DNA of 64,000 bases from Bin87 sp965203985 (GCA_965203985.1 CBDBDS010000002.1:496001-560000), one strand, 5' to 3'. Counted from the first letter of the stretch, positions 9,314-19,044 are shown. A program made the numbers and translations. Notes: generated by a model not told the origin, from the letters alone.

Positions 9314-10261
9314 ATGATGGTAGCGGTAGCAGGCGTCGACGTAAGCAAGGCCAGTCTGGACGTATCGGTGGCGGAAGGTGTGGTGAAGCGTTTTCACAAC
9401 ACCGCTCAAGGATTTGACCGGTTGCTGCGCCACTTGTGCAAGGAGGGCGCCACGGTAGTGGTGTGTGAGAGCACGGGAGGCTACGAACGGGGATTGGTGC
9501 GCCGTTTGAGAGACCTGGCCTTTCCGGTGCAGGTAGCCCACCCCAACCGAGTGCGAGCCTTTGCTCGGGTTTGCGGCTATGAAGCCAAAACCGATCCCCT
9601 GGACGCCCAGGTGCTGTCCCGTTACGGCCGCCTGTTTCCCCAACCGGAGCGCCGGTTGCCCGAACCGGGACAGCAGGAATTGCAGGACCTGCTGCGCCGG
9701 CGCCAGCAACTGGTGGCCCAGCGGGTTCAGGAACGTAACCGACTGGGTCGAGACCTTGCTGACCGGGCGGTCCAGTCCACCGAGCGCCATATCGCCTGGC
9801 TGGATCAGGAGATCGCCCAACTGGACCGGGAGTACCAGGAGGTCTTGAAGCGCGCTGCCCCGCTGAACCAACGCGCCGACTTGTACCGCACCGTGCCCGG
9901 TGTGGGACCAATCACCGCCGCCACCTTGGTGGCCGAATTGCCCGAGTTGGGATACTGCAACCCCAAGGCCTTGACCGCCCTGGTTGGTCTGGCTCCCTGG
10001 TCCCGGGACAGTGGCAAACAACAAAAACCCCGCGCCATCCGTGGTGGTCGTGGTGTCGTGCGTCGGGTCCTCTACTTGGCAGCATTGTCGGCCATACGCG
10101 TCGATGCTGAATTGCGCTGCTTTCATCAGCAACTGCTCCGGCGGGGCAAACCCGGCAAGGTCGCCTTGGTGGCGGTCATGCGCAAGCTCCTGCTGCGCCT
10201 CCACGCCGTAACACAGCGTGGCACCCCCTGGATCCCTGCCCCATCCCCGCAAGTAGCGTGA
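9314..10261 (+). CDS. IS110-family RNA-guided recombinase (transposase)
   Basis: 315 residues from the ATG at 9314, chosen over the longer frame because ggagg precedes it and homology begins at AGVDVSK. The RuvC-like N-terminal domain has the DEDD set: Asp9 (GVDVSK), Glu52 (CESTGGYE), Asp94 and Asp97 (KTDPLDA). A coiled-coil spans about 110-185. The Tnp20 domain has PGVGPITAATL near 195, and the catalytic serine is probably Ser233 in PWSRDSGKQ. All catalytic residues are present, so it looks active. Confidence 0.93.
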   Translation: MMVAVAGVDVSKASLDVSVAEGVVKRFHNTAQGFDRLLRHLCKEGATVVVCESTGGYERGLVRRLRDLAFPVQVAHPNRVRAFARVCGYEAKTDPLDAQVLSRYGRLFPQPERRLPEPGQQELQDLLRRRQQLVAQRVQERNRLGRDLADRAVQSTERHIAWLDQEIAQLDREYQEVLKRAAPLNQRADLYRTVPGVGPITAATLVAELPELGYCNPKALTALVGLAPWSRDSGKQQKPRAIRGGRGVVRRVLYLAALSAIRVDAELRCFHQQLLRRGKPGKVALVAVMRKLLLRLHAVTQRGTPWIPAPSPQVA

Positions 10262-10293
10262 AAATCCTTGACATCCAACACGGATACTTTGTC

Positions 10294-10426
10294 TTTTACA
10301 TCGATGGACAGGATGAATAGGATGCTGGCGATACCGTTGCGACGTTCCGCACACAGCAGCGCCCCGGCATCCGGGAAGCTGACAATAATCGATCAAATCC
10401 TGTCCATCCTGTGCATCGATGTAAAA
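10294..10426. repeat. MITE-like element, copy 1 (133 bp)
   Basis: Bounded by imperfect terminal inverted repeats of about 31 bases: ttttacatcgatggacagga on the left, and the inverse of tcctgtgcatcgatgtaaaa on the right. No coding potential. The same termini bound the 219-bp element at 38394-38612. It fills most of the 350-base gap between the IS110 gene and the MFS gene; the rest of that gap shows nothing recognisable. Confidence 0.7.
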
Positions 10427-10611
10427 TTGCCCCGGTCGCCGTTTAATGCGGGTACGCGTGAGGAGCGCTCGGGCATTGACGGGCCAACATCAACCTGATA
10501 TTGGTCAGACCTCTACGCCCTCACGGCGGCAGGATTCCTGCGAATTTCGCCGGATTGCTGACCAGAAAGCCCCACCGATTTGGACTTGAAACGGGATATC
10601 CGGTGAATTAG

Positions 10612-11841
10612 TTGGCCCAGATACTCGCCATCGGACGCCGGCTCCAGACCTTTCGGGCGCTGCGGCACCGGGATTACCGCTGGTTCTGGATCGGCGCCAA
10701 CGCCCAGGCGCTGGGCCGGGGCATGCAGTTCCTCATCCTGGGCTGGCTGGTGCTGGAACTGACCGAGTCTGCGTCCCGCATGGGCTTCATGATCTTTCTT
10801 TACGGGATGCCCACGCTGGGGTTCGTGCTGTTCGGCGGCACCTTCGCCGACCGGTTCGACCGACGCGGGCTGCTGATGCTGACCCAGGGCTTGGTGACCC
10901 TCCTGATGCTGGGGATCGCGGTGTTGGAAACGGGTGGGCTGGTCACCTTGTGGCACGTTTATACGGCGGCTTTCGTCCTCGGCACACTGCAAGCAATCAA
11001 TACCCCGGCTCGGCTGGCCATAGTTCGCGATCTGGTGGACCGCGATGACCTGATGAACGCCGTCGTTCTCAATTCGGCGGTCATGAACTCGGGGCGCATC
11101 CTTGGCCCCGCAGTGGCGGGAGCGGTCATCGAACTGTCCGGATTGGCTCCAGCGTTGTACCTGGCAACCGGCTGCTTTTTCGTGGGCACGACGACATTGC
11201 TCATGGTCCGGCGGGTGCCGACGGCGCCACGACACCAGCGTTCGGGCATCTTCGCTGAACTGTGGGGCGGGCTGCGGTATTGCTGGACGAACCCGGTCAC
11301 CTTCACCGTGATCGGTATCGGGTTCGCCTTCGGCTTCTTCGCCATGCCTTATGCGCAGTTGCTGCCCGCCTTCGCCAGGCTGGCGCTGGACACGGGCGCC
11401 GGCGGGGCCGGGCTGCTGATGACGGGGGCGGGCATCGGCTCCCTTTCCGGCACGTTCATCATGGCGTCGATGGGCAACTCGCCGCACAAGAACTGGCTGC
11501 TGCTGGGCTGCATCTTCCTGTTCGGCGTAGCACTTTTCTGCCTGGCCTGGTCGCACTGGTTCTGGGTGTCGTGGGCGACACTGTTCCTGGTTGGTATGGG
11601 CAGCATAGTGCCGATGGGGACCACCGTGCTGCAACTCTCCGTGCCCGCCGAGTACCAGGGCAGGGTGATGAGCGTCTGGTACGTTTCCGCCGCGCTGATG
11701 TTCATCGGCTCCTACCCTATGACCCTGGTTGCGGAGTACATCAGCTGGACCGCGGCCTTCGCCGGCGGAGCCGCCATCTACCTGACGGTGGCCTCCGTGC
11801 TGGGATTGTGGCGGCCAACGCTGCGCCACCTGCGGGTGTAG
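10612..11841 (+). CDS. MFS transporter (enterobactin-exporter/MFS_3 type)
   Basis: 409-residue inner-membrane protein with about 12 hydrophobic segments, of the major facilitator type represented by EntS-like exporters. The N-terminus TFRALRHRDYRWFWIGANAQ is characteristic, and the signature loop FADRFDRRGLL lies between helices 2 and 3. A TAG stands immediately before the TTG at 10612, so the gene must start there or later; no clear ribosome site is visible. It is probably an efflux pump of unknown substrate. Rightward, convergent with the oxidoreductase. Confidence 0.85.
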   Translation: MAQILAIGRRLQTFRALRHRDYRWFWIGANAQALGRGMQFLILGWLVLELTESASRMGFMIFLYGMPTLGFVLFGGTFADRFDRRGLLMLTQGLVTLLMLGIAVLETGGLVTLWHVYTAAFVLGTLQAINTPARLAIVRDLVDRDDLMNAVVLNSAVMNSGRILGPAVAGAVIELSGLAPALYLATGCFFVGTTTLLMVRRVPTAPRHQRSGIFAELWGGLRYCWTNPVTFTVIGIGFAFGFFAMPYAQLLPAFARLALDTGAGGAGLLMTGAGIGSLSGTFIMASMGNSPHKNWLLLGCIFLFGVALFCLAWSHWFWVSWATLFLVGMGSIVPMGTTVLQLSVPAEYQGRVMSVWYVSAALMFIGSYPMTLVAEYISWTAAFAGGAAIYLTVASVLGLWRPTLRHLRV

Positions 11842-11928
11842 CCGGACCACGCCGGCGGCCGCCGAGCGTCTATACCAGCGCCCCCCGGATACGACGTTCG
11901 CGTATCCAAGGGTCGCTACCTCACGTCG

Positions 11929-13050
11929 CTAGACGTAGTGCGGCATGACTTCGGCCACGAAGAGGTCCAACGAACGCATGGTCTCCTCATGCGATAGATG
12001 GCCCCACTGGAAGGCGGCTACAAAGTAGTTGGCGCCGGTTTCGAGATATTCGTCCATATAGTTTCGTATGGAGTCCGGCGAGCCGGCTACAACGTTGAAC
12101 CCGCCGCCGCCCGGCGCAGCGTGCTCCTCGAGTCCCGCAGAACCGGACCGGCGCGGCGTGGCGGCTTGGCTGACCTCAGCCTCCCGGTCGGGCAGGTTGG
12201 ATGGCCTGGGGTTGGCTTCACTGCCGAGGAACTGGGTCAGACCCCGCCTCTCGGCCTCCAGGCGGCGCGGCGCGGCCAGGTTCCATTTGTACTGGTCCCA
12301 CGCCGGCTGGGCTATGGTCGCGGCCTCGGCATCCGTCTCCGCCAGGTACAGGTGGTTAACCAGGCCGATCCTGGGAGACTCACCCTGGGCGTTGAGTGCG
12401 CCCGGCCCCTGGTGCTCGTCCCAGAGCTGGAAATAGCGCTCCACATTCGCGCCGAAGGAATCCAGGTTCCCCACGATGATGGTGTGCATGCCGTTGACGG
12501 CCGCGGTTTCCACGTTCCGCATGTACCACAGGGGCGGGTGAGGGTCCTGCTTGGGCCGCAGGCGCATGGGCAGGTCGTCGAAGTTGTAGAACTCGCCCTC
12601 AAAGGTCAGCGAATCGTGGCTCAGTCCTTCCCGGACCACCGCCAGCGTCTCGAGGTACCGGGCGTAATTGATCTCAACGTCCGAGTCCTGTCCCCAGAAA
12701 TAGGCCTCGATCACGCCGCCGCGACCCACCCCGATGTCCATACGTCCGCCGCTGAGGTTGTCCAGCATGCAGATTTCCTCGATCAGGCGCACCGGGTGGT
12801 GCAGCGGCAGCACGTAGACGCACGGACCCAGCCGCATGGTGCTGGTCCGCTCAGCAGCGGCCGCCAGGAACACGTTCTGCGAGGGCGCGAGGCTGTGTAC
12901 TGCCGGCGTGTGATGCTCCGCGAGGTGGTAAGAGTAGAACCCCGCGGATTCCAGCACTTCCAACTGGTCCAATCGCTCGCGGTAGATCTGGTCCAGCGGT
13001 ACGCCGGGGATGGGCTCAATGTGGTCAAATACCCCAAACTGCAATGCCAT
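11929..13050 (-). CDS. LLM-class flavin-dependent oxidoreductase
   Basis: 373-residue bacterial-luciferase-like TIM-barrel monooxygenase or reductase using FMN or F420. It starts MALQFGVFDHIEP at the ATG at 13050, preceded by GAAGGA; the frame extends upstream to 13173 but that part is not conserved in style. AEHHTPAVHSLAPSQNVFLAAAA, RTSTMRLGPCVYVLPLHHPVR and GGRMDIGVGRGG are standard family segments. Residues about 285-320 form a poorly conserved Gly/Ala-rich insertion. A second LLM gene lies just upstream in the same orientation, with a 231-base gap. Confidence 0.87.
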   Translation of the reverse strand: MALQFGVFDHIEPIPGVPLDQIYRERLDQLEVLESAGFYSYHLAEHHTPAVHSLAPSQNVFLAAAAERTSTMRLGPCVYVLPLHHPVRLIEEICMLDNLSGGRMDIGVGRGGVIEAYFWGQDSDVEINYARYLETLAVVREGLSHDSLTFEGEFYNFDDLPMRLRPKQDPHPPLWYMRNVETAAVNGMHTIIVGNLDSFGANVERYFQLWDEHQGPGALNAQGESPRIGLVNHLYLAETDAEAATIAQPAWDQYKWNLAAPRRLEAERRGLTQFLGSEANPRPSNLPDREAEVSQAATPRRSGSAGLEEHAAPGGGGFNVVAGSPDSIRNYMDEYLETGANYFVAAFQWGHLSHEETMRSLDLFVAEVMPHYV

Positions 13051-13281
13051 TAACAGGTTCCTTCGTGTAATGCGTTCTTGTCGCGATCCGTCAGCACCCT
13101 TGCCGCCGCGCAAAGTGCGAGGCAGGGCGCGAGTGGCCGTTGCAACTCTAAAGTGGCCCCCCTTGCCTGTCAAACGCCGCGGATATCGGCGGACGGCGGG
13201 GCTGCAACCGGCGCGAGACCACCGACATCACCACCTCAGAAGTGAGCTAACCGACGTGCAAGGTAGGTTCCGGCGTGATGA

Positions 13282-14346
13282 TCAAAGGGCAGGTATCACC
13301 TCGTCGCACAGCAGGGCCAGTGCCTCGTCCACGTCAGGGCCCAGTTCCGAGAACAACAACTGTCCGAAACCCTGCTCCCGCGCCGTATCTCTCACCTCCA
13401 GCATACGCTCCAGGCAATCCCCCGGCGTCCCGGCGATGAAGATGGCGTCGACCATGGCGTCGGTCACCAGGTCGTCAAACTCCTTTTCCGTTGCGCCGTT
13501 CCGGTCGGCCTGATCCAGCCGCTCGACGTCCGGCAGGGACACGCCGAGCCTTTCGATGTCCTCGGTGGTGTAGCCCTGGCGGTACATGTTCAGGACTCGA
13601 TTGCCGGCGCTCTCCTTGACGAATTCCCGTGCCGCCGACCGGTTCCGGGACAGCGAAATCTTGATCTCGGCAACCCTGGGAACAACCTTGCCATCCCGGT
13701 TCGGAGGAAGCGCGGCGTCAAAAGCATTCAGCAGTTCGGGGACCCGGCCGGTGCGCAGGGCCGCCATGTAGTGGCCGCCGAAGATCAGGCCGTCCATGGT
13801 CTCGCCGCCAACGGCCATGCCCAACGGCCCGTTGCTGCCGCAGTAGAGTCGCACCGGCGTGGCGGGGCTGAAATTCAACTGGAAGTTTGCAGAGGGGTTG
13901 AAGTGGTAATAGTCCAACAGGTTGGGGTAGTCCGCAAAGCAGACCGCCTCGCCTTCTAGGAGCCGTCGCAAGCTCTGCGCGGTCTCCCGCAGTACGCTGA
14001 CCGGCCGCGGCGTCCGAATAAGCGATGGGGTACGCGGGTTGCCCCGCCCCAGCCCGATGCTCAATTCGCGGCCGTCCATCAACTCGCTGAGGGTGGCAAT
14101 GGAATCGGCCAGGTCAACCGGGTTGCGAAAATACTGCACGGTGACCGCAGTACCCAGCTTGATCTCAAGGTGGGAAGCCATGGCCGCCAGGACCACAAAG
14201 GATTGGCGGCTGCGCAAGTTGTCGGTGACCCAAATCTGGTCCACGCCCTTGGCCTCCGCCCGGGAGGCCAGCTCCACCAGGTGGGGCAGAGGTACGTGGG
14301 CGTAGGTGGGCAAGTGGAATTGGATGCCGGTTTCCAGATCGCTCAT
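13282..14346 (-). CDS. LLM-class flavin-dependent oxidoreductase (F420/MER-like)
   Basis: 354-residue luciferase-like TIM barrel closer to the 5,10-methylenetetrahydromethanopterin reductase group, many of which use F420. Landmarks are VDQIWVTDNLRSRQSF near 36, LGTAVTVQYFRNPVDLAD near 64, GRELSIGLGRGNP near 92 and AGTPGDCLERM near 308. Complete at both ends. It pairs with the LLM gene at 11929, consistent with oxidation of an organic substrate, though the two proteins are only distant relatives. The substrate and flavin are not identifiable. Confidence 0.86.
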   Translation of the reverse strand: MSDLETGIQFHLPTYAHVPLPHLVELASRAEAKGVDQIWVTDNLRSRQSFVVLAAMASHLEIKLGTAVTVQYFRNPVDLADSIATLSELMDGRELSIGLGRGNPRTPSLIRTPRPVSVLRETAQSLRRLLEGEAVCFADYPNLLDYYHFNPSANFQLNFSPATPVRLYCGSNGPLGMAVGGETMDGLIFGGHYMAALRTGRVPELLNAFDAALPPNRDGKVVPRVAEIKISLSRNRSAAREFVKESAGNRVLNMYRQGYTTEDIERLGVSLPDVERLDQADRNGATEKEFDDLVTDAMVDAIFIAGTPGDCLERMLEVRDTAREQGFGQLLFSELGPDVDEALALLCDEVIPAL

Positions 14347-14411
14347 GACTGCGAAGTTCTCTCCCCATGTTGACGGTGTTACGCGCGTTCCCGTGTCTCT
14401 GACTACGACAA

Positions 14412-15446
14412 CTACAGACCTACCACGCGCACGCGGTGGTTATGGGTGTCGGCAATGAACAGGTCGCCCTCGGCGTTGAAACCGCAGCCGTGAGGGTGAA
14501 ACAACCCGGCCTCTACGGCGGGTCCGCCGTCGCCGTCGCCGCCCTCGCGTCCCCCGGCGATGGTGGCGACCATGCCGGTGAGAGCATCGATGCGCCTCAC
14601 GGCGCTGTTGTCGGAGTCGAGCACGATGATGTTGTCATGCAGGTCGCAGCGCATCGCTTTGGGCGATCCCCACGTGGCTGCCAGCGCCTGCCCGCCGTCA
14701 CCCGCATAGCCGTAAACCCCCTCAGCTCCGGCGATGGTGGTCAAGACGCCGTCCGGCGATATTTTGCGGACACCGTTGCCTTCCCGCTCGCAAACGTAGA
14801 CGTTGCCCAGGCTGTCGGCGCAAACTGCCCGAGGGCCCATCAGACTACCCTTGCTCGCCGCCCTGCCGTCTCCGGCTCGGGACTTCTCTCCGTTTCCCGC
14901 GAAGGTGCTGATGATCCCCGTCTGCAGATCCACCCGCCGGATGCGCTGGTCCTGCACGTCAGCGATCAGCAAGCCGCCCCGTCGGTCGAGGCACAGGTCA
15001 TTGGGTTCGCGGAGCATGGCCTGGTTGCCGGGGCCGCCATCGCCGCTGTACCCGAATTCTCCGGTGCCGGCGACCGTAGAGATGATGCCGGTTCGCCCGT
15101 CGATTTTACGCACCGCCGGGTCGAATCTCTGGGCGAAGTAGATGTCCCCGTTGACGTCGATGGCCAACCCGTAGGGCTGGTTGATGACCGCATCGATGGC
15201 AAGTCCGCCATCGCCGGTGTACCCCGGTTCTCCGGAGCCGCAGATCAGCGTGATGACGCCGGTGTGCGCATCCACGCGGCGGATGCGGTGATGGCGACCC
15301 ATGCAGACGATCATGTTCCCCTGGGGATCAAACTCGCAGGCGTAGGGAGTCTGGCACGCGGCGTCCAGGGCCGGTCCTCCATCCCCATCCCAACCCTCGG
15401 ATCCGTTTCCCACTACGGTCCGGATGATGCCTTTCTCCGCTGGCAT
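14412..15446 (-). CDS. NHL-repeat six-bladed beta-propeller protein
   Basis: 344 residues made of about six repeats with the pattern 'G-x-GDGGPA...P-x-x-L...D...G-x-L-Y-I-A-D...N-x-R-I-R-R-V-D...G-x-I-x-T-x-A-G' (GNGSEGWDGDGG, GSGEPGYTGDGG, GTGEFGYSGDGG and so on). This is an NHL/SMP-30-like propeller. No signal peptide is seen, so it is probably cytoplasmic. Such proteins serve as lactonase-like enzymes or binding platforms; no catalytic site can be named. The ATG at 15446 has GGGAGG upstream. Confidence 0.88.
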   Translation of the reverse strand: MPAEKGIIRTVVGNGSEGWDGDGGPALDAACQTPYACEFDPQGNMIVCMGRHHRIRRVDAHTGVITLICGSGEPGYTGDGGLAIDAVINQPYGLAIDVNGDIYFAQRFDPAVRKIDGRTGIISTVAGTGEFGYSGDGGPGNQAMLREPNDLCLDRRGGLLIADVQDQRIRRVDLQTGIISTFAGNGEKSRAGDGRAASKGSLMGPRAVCADSLGNVYVCEREGNGVRKISPDGVLTTIAGAEGVYGYAGDGGQALAATWGSPKAMRCDLHDNIIVLDSDNSAVRRIDALTGMVATIAGGREGGDGDGGPAVEAGLFHPHGCGFNAEGDLFIADTHNHRVRVVGL

Positions 15447-15832
15447 GGATACCTCCCAGTCTCAGTCCGAAATCCCGGTGCCCTTCGTCAGGGAGTGCAT
15501 TGTATATCGAGCGTCGCGCAATACGGCACAGAACCATGCACCGGAAGTTGCCGTCGCCGCAAGTCCGACTATCGGGTCAGTGCCACAAGCGGCCGACACA
15601 ACTCATGCGAACCCAGTACCCCCACCGGTCATTGTGAGCGCAGCGTGGCAATCTCGTGGTGGCAACAGGGCCTCTTTCCGCAACGGGATCGCCACGTCGC
15701 TGCGCTCCTGGCGATGACAAACTGGGTACGGGTGAGATCGGCCTCCCTGGTTGCTCGGGAATCGCCATCGGCCACATTGGGTTAGAATGAGCCGAGTTGA
15801 ACCTAAAACAGCCGTAGCCGGGAGGTGATCCA
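15447..15832. other. Intergenic region between divergent genes
   Basis: 386 bases between the divergent NHL and CoA-transferase genes. It contains the palindromic repeat at 15628-15718 and, presumably, both promoters. TTAGAATG at 15782 is a possible -10 for the CoA-transferase, but no -35 stands out. Confidence 0.4.
15628..15718. repeat. Palindromic intergenic repeat, copy 2
   Basis: Second copy of the element at 7911-8002. Arms gtcattgtgagcgcagcg and, inverted, gtcatcgccaggagcgcagc enclose a spacer. The two copies share arms but differ in the centre, as expected for a dispersed REP-type repeat. Confidence 0.65.
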
Positions 15833-18508
15833 ATGGTGCAGGGCGGAGCGGAATCGCCAACTACGCCGGGAGCTTTGTCAGGAATCCGAGTGCTGGACTT
15901 CACCTGGGTCCGGGCGGGTCCCTGGTGCACCCGATGGCTGGGAGCGCTGGGAGCCGAGGTCATCAAGGTTGAATGGCCCCAGAGCCCCAATACTCGGGGC
16001 GCCAACATTGCGACGGGAGCGGGCACCCCCGAGGGCCTGCCCGTCAATCTCAACACCAACGGCCATTTCAGCGACACCAACTCCAACAAGCTCAGCGTCA
16101 CCCTGAACACTCGCACCGACCGAGGCATCGAACTTACCCGGCGCCTGGTGGCCATGTCCGACATCGTCATCGAGAACTTCGCCTACGGTGTATTGGATCG
16201 GTGGGGTCTGGGCTACGAGGAGATGAAGAAGCTCCGGCCGGACATCATTTACCTCTCCATGTCCGGCTTCGGCCACACGGGTCGGGACCGGGACTATCAA
16301 ACCATGGGAGCCATTGCGCAAGCCCTGTCGGGCATGACCTACACCTCGGGTCTGCCGGACCGGCCGCCCGCCGGTTGGGGCTGGTCCTACCTGGATGACA
16401 CCGGCGGTTTGTACGGGGCCATGTATGCCCTGAGTGCGATTTACCATCGCAACCTGACCGGTCAGGGACAGCACGTGGACAGTTCCCAGTGGATCCTCGG
16501 CGTCCCCCTCAACGGTTCCGCTTTTCTGGATATCCAGGCCAACGGTCGTTCCACCATGCGAGAGGGTTACCCGCCGGGCAACCGCGCTCACTGGCCGGGC
16601 ACGCCCCTGGTGGACAACTACCGGGGGCGGACCGGGGCGCCGCACAACGCTTACCGGACCAGTCCGGCGGAGCACAACGACTGGTGTGCCCTGGCCTGCT
16701 TCTCCGACCATGAGTGGCGAAAGTTGGTGGAGGTAATGGGCTCTCCCGGTTGGGCCACCGGCGAGAAGTTTGCCACCTTTGAAGGTCGCCTGGAGCACCA
16801 GGAAGAGCTGGACCAGGGGATAGAGGCGTGGACCAGGACCCTGGGCAAGTACGAGATCATGGAGCGGTGCCAGGCGGCCGGCGTACCCGCCATGCCCGTT
16901 CAAAGCAGCCAGGACCGGGTGGAAAATGATCCCCAGCTCAGGCATCGAGAGATGTTCCGGGACGTGAAGCATCCCGCGCTGGGGACCTGGCCCCTTCAGA
17001 ACGCTCCCTTCAAAATGTCGGAGACGCCGGCATTCAACAGCCGGTCAGGTCCCCTGATCGGCGGGCACAACAAAGAGGTATTTGAGGGGTTGTTGGGCAT
17101 CAGTCACGAGGAGCTGGTGAGCGGCTTCGCCGAAGGCGTCTTCTGGCCCAGGGACCTCAGCATGGAAGACTATCCCTACTTGAAGGAAATGATGGAGGAT
17201 GCCTCGCCCGTGCAGTGGGGTGGGAATGAGCCGATAGCGAATCCCGCGCCGGCGCCGGAGCGGACGCCCGACCGGAACTCGGCGGGTGCCTTTGGGGGGC
17301 TGCGCGTGCTGGAGCTGGCCGACGAGATGGGGCAGTGGTGTGGCAAGCAGATGGCTGACATGGGAGCCGACGTCATCAAGATCGAGCCGCCCGGCGGCGA
17401 GGCGGCCCGGTCCGTGGGGCCCTTCTACCAGGACCTGCCGGATCGGGAGCGGAGCCTTTACTTCTGGCATTACAACACCTCCAAGCGGGGGGTCACCCTG
17501 AACCTGGAGACGGAGGACGGGCGCCGCCTGTTCCGGCAAATGGCGGAGAAGGCGGATGTGATACTGGAGACCTTCCGGCCCGGTTATCTGGCCTCCCTGG
17601 GGCTGGGGTACGAAGATCTGGCAACGCGTAACCCCGGGCTGATCATGTGCTCGCTGACCCCTTTCGGGCAGACCGGGCCGTGGCGGGACTTCCAGAGCAG
17701 CGACCTGCTGCATCTGGCGGCGGGCGGACAGATGGCCCGGTGTGGCTATGACGACGACGTGGTGCCAGGTGCGCCGCCCATCGCTCCCGGAGGAGGGCAG
17801 GCCTGGCACATCGGAAGTCACTATGCCTACATCGCCATTACCGCGGCGCTGGTCAGCCGGTCGGTGACGGCCAGAGGGCAGTACATCGATGCCTCGGTGC
17901 ATGATGCCTGCGCACTCACGACCGAGGGCCATGTGAACCAGTACATTCACAAAGGAGATGTTGTTCCTCGTAGAACCGGAGGCGGCAACACCAACCTTGG
18001 GCCCAACGCCCAGGTCCTCTGCAAGGATGGGAAATACGTGAACGTCGGCCAGGTTCCCCCGGAGCGAATGCTGACGCTTGCCCCGTGGATGGATGAGCAC
18101 GGCTTGGCGGGCGACCTGCTGGACGAAAAGTACCAGGACCCGGCGGTAGTCGCCGAGAACCAGTCGCATATTCGCGGAATTTTCGAGAACTTCCTCGCCA
18201 ACATCCCCCGGGACGAGGCCTACCGCGGTTTGCAGACGCGTAGCTCCAACGCGGGGGCGATCCGTTCCCCGGACGAGGTCATGCAGGACCCTCACCTGGA
18301 GGACCGGGGGTTCTGGACAGACGTGGAATACCCGGAGCTTGGCCAGACACTCCGACACCCGGGGCCCGGGGCCATCTTCAACGGCTCGCCTTGGAGTATC
18401 TCCCGGCGCGCGCCGCTCCTCGGAGAGCACAACGAAGAGGTCCTGTGCGGAGAGTTGGGACTGTCAGAGGCGGAGTTGGCCAGCCTGGCTGAAGGAGGTT
18501 CGGTGTAA
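15833..18508 (+). CDS. CaiB/BaiF family III CoA-transferase, tandem-domain fusion
   Basis: 891 residues, about twice a normal family III CoA-transferase. Domain 1 (about 12-430) starts GIRVLDFTWVRAGPWCTRWLGALGAEVIKVE; domain 2 (about 485-885) starts GLRVLELADEMGQWCGKQMADMGADVIKIE. Each has the NTSKRGVTLNL/NSNKLSVTLNT and MSGFGHTGRD/LTPFGQTGPW signatures. The catalytic Asp expected near residue 170 of each domain appears as DDTGG in domain 1. The ATG has a near-perfect Shine-Dalgarno (ggaggtgatc). It probably moves CoA between carboxylic acids; substrates are unknown. Confidence 0.9.
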   Translation: MVQGGAESPTTPGALSGIRVLDFTWVRAGPWCTRWLGALGAEVIKVEWPQSPNTRGANIATGAGTPEGLPVNLNTNGHFSDTNSNKLSVTLNTRTDRGIELTRRLVAMSDIVIENFAYGVLDRWGLGYEEMKKLRPDIIYLSMSGFGHTGRDRDYQTMGAIAQALSGMTYTSGLPDRPPAGWGWSYLDDTGGLYGAMYALSAIYHRNLTGQGQHVDSSQWILGVPLNGSAFLDIQANGRSTMREGYPPGNRAHWPGTPLVDNYRGRTGAPHNAYRTSPAEHNDWCALACFSDHEWRKLVEVMGSPGWATGEKFATFEGRLEHQEELDQGIEAWTRTLGKYEIMERCQAAGVPAMPVQSSQDRVENDPQLRHREMFRDVKHPALGTWPLQNAPFKMSETPAFNSRSGPLIGGHNKEVFEGLLGISHEELVSGFAEGVFWPRDLSMEDYPYLKEMMEDASPVQWGGNEPIANPAPAPERTPDRNSAGAFGGLRVLELADEMGQWCGKQMADMGADVIKIEPPGGEAARSVGPFYQDLPDRERSLYFWHYNTSKRGVTLNLETEDGRRLFRQMAEKADVILETFRPGYLASLGLGYEDLATRNPGLIMCSLTPFGQTGPWRDFQSSDLLHLAAGGQMARCGYDDDVVPGAPPIAPGGGQAWHIGSHYAYIAITAALVSRSVTARGQYIDASVHDACALTTEGHVNQYIHKGDVVPRRTGGGNTNLGPNAQVLCKDGKYVNVGQVPPERMLTLAPWMDEHGLAGDLLDEKYQDPAVVAENQSHIRGIFENFLANIPRDEAYRGLQTRSSNAGAIRSPDEVMQDPHLEDRGFWTDVEYPELGQTLRHPGPGAIFNGSPWSISRRAPLLGEHNEEVLCGELGLSEAELASLAEGGSV

Positions 18509-18552
18509 CCCTGGTTTTCCTGCCGCAGCCAGTACCGGACAATTGTGGGTGT

Positions 18553-18735
18553 TCAGAGCCGGCCCCGTACTTGATACGGGGGAATGCCGCTCTTCAATAC
18601 GAACAGAATGCCGGTCAGGCCTTTGCGGTCATCCAGGCGCTTGCGTCCCGGATTGCGGAACCGCCGGGGTTTGGGGGCCGGCAGCAGCGGTTGTACGATC
18701 TCCCATAGTTCGCCGCGGACCAAGGGTTTCGCCAT
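18553..18735 (-). pseudogene. IS5-family transposase N-terminal fragment
   Basis: 60 codons matching the start of IS5-type transposases (ELWEIVQPLLPAPKPRRFRNPGRKRLDDRKGLTGILFVLKSGIP by family pattern). The frame then goes off into PYQVRGRL and stops, so the DDE catalytic domain is absent. It has its own GGAGG and ATG. A hairpin (ccccgta-ctt-gatacgggg) lies at the broken end. It is a remnant left between the CoA-transferase gene and tRNA-Leu. Confidence 0.75.
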
Positions 18736-19044
18736 CGAACACGGCCTCCCACTTCCGCGTAATACTGCGCCACCCCCTGCAACGCAACGAACTTACCGAA
18801 AGATCAGCCGCATGATTGTGGATCAGCAAGCTATTTTGTTGGGGGTTCTAAGGATCAACCACACCGTTTGGTTCAGCGGCGATCTCCCGGTCTCGAGTTC
18901 TACCTGACCATGTCGGATAGACCGGACGCCGACCTGTCCGATCACTTGCCGGTTCGTTCCATCATCCGCATACCGGCATCATAACCGCTCAGCAAATATA
19001 GTGTGAACACGCCCCATTACAAACGGCGTCCTCCCCGAAGATCC

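Larger units (their letters stand above)
9141..10261 (+). mobile_element. IS110-family insertion sequence (ends not resolved)
   Basis: Contains the apparently intact recombinase gene and its structured 5' region. IS110-group elements generally lack terminal inverted repeats and target duplications, so the exact ends cannot be placed by eye; the left end probably lies between 8940 and 9141. A second, decayed member of the same broad family is at 52836-53138. Confidence 0.6.

Noticed and set aside
9083..10396. Leftward frame covering the IS110 element
   Set aside because: The rightward frame has the DEDD and Ser catalytic motifs; the leftward frame has none.
10513..11850. Leftward 445-codon frame opposite the MFS gene
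   Set aside because: Composition (Gln/His/Arg-rich, no hydrophobic helices) is that of a shadow of the transporter gene.
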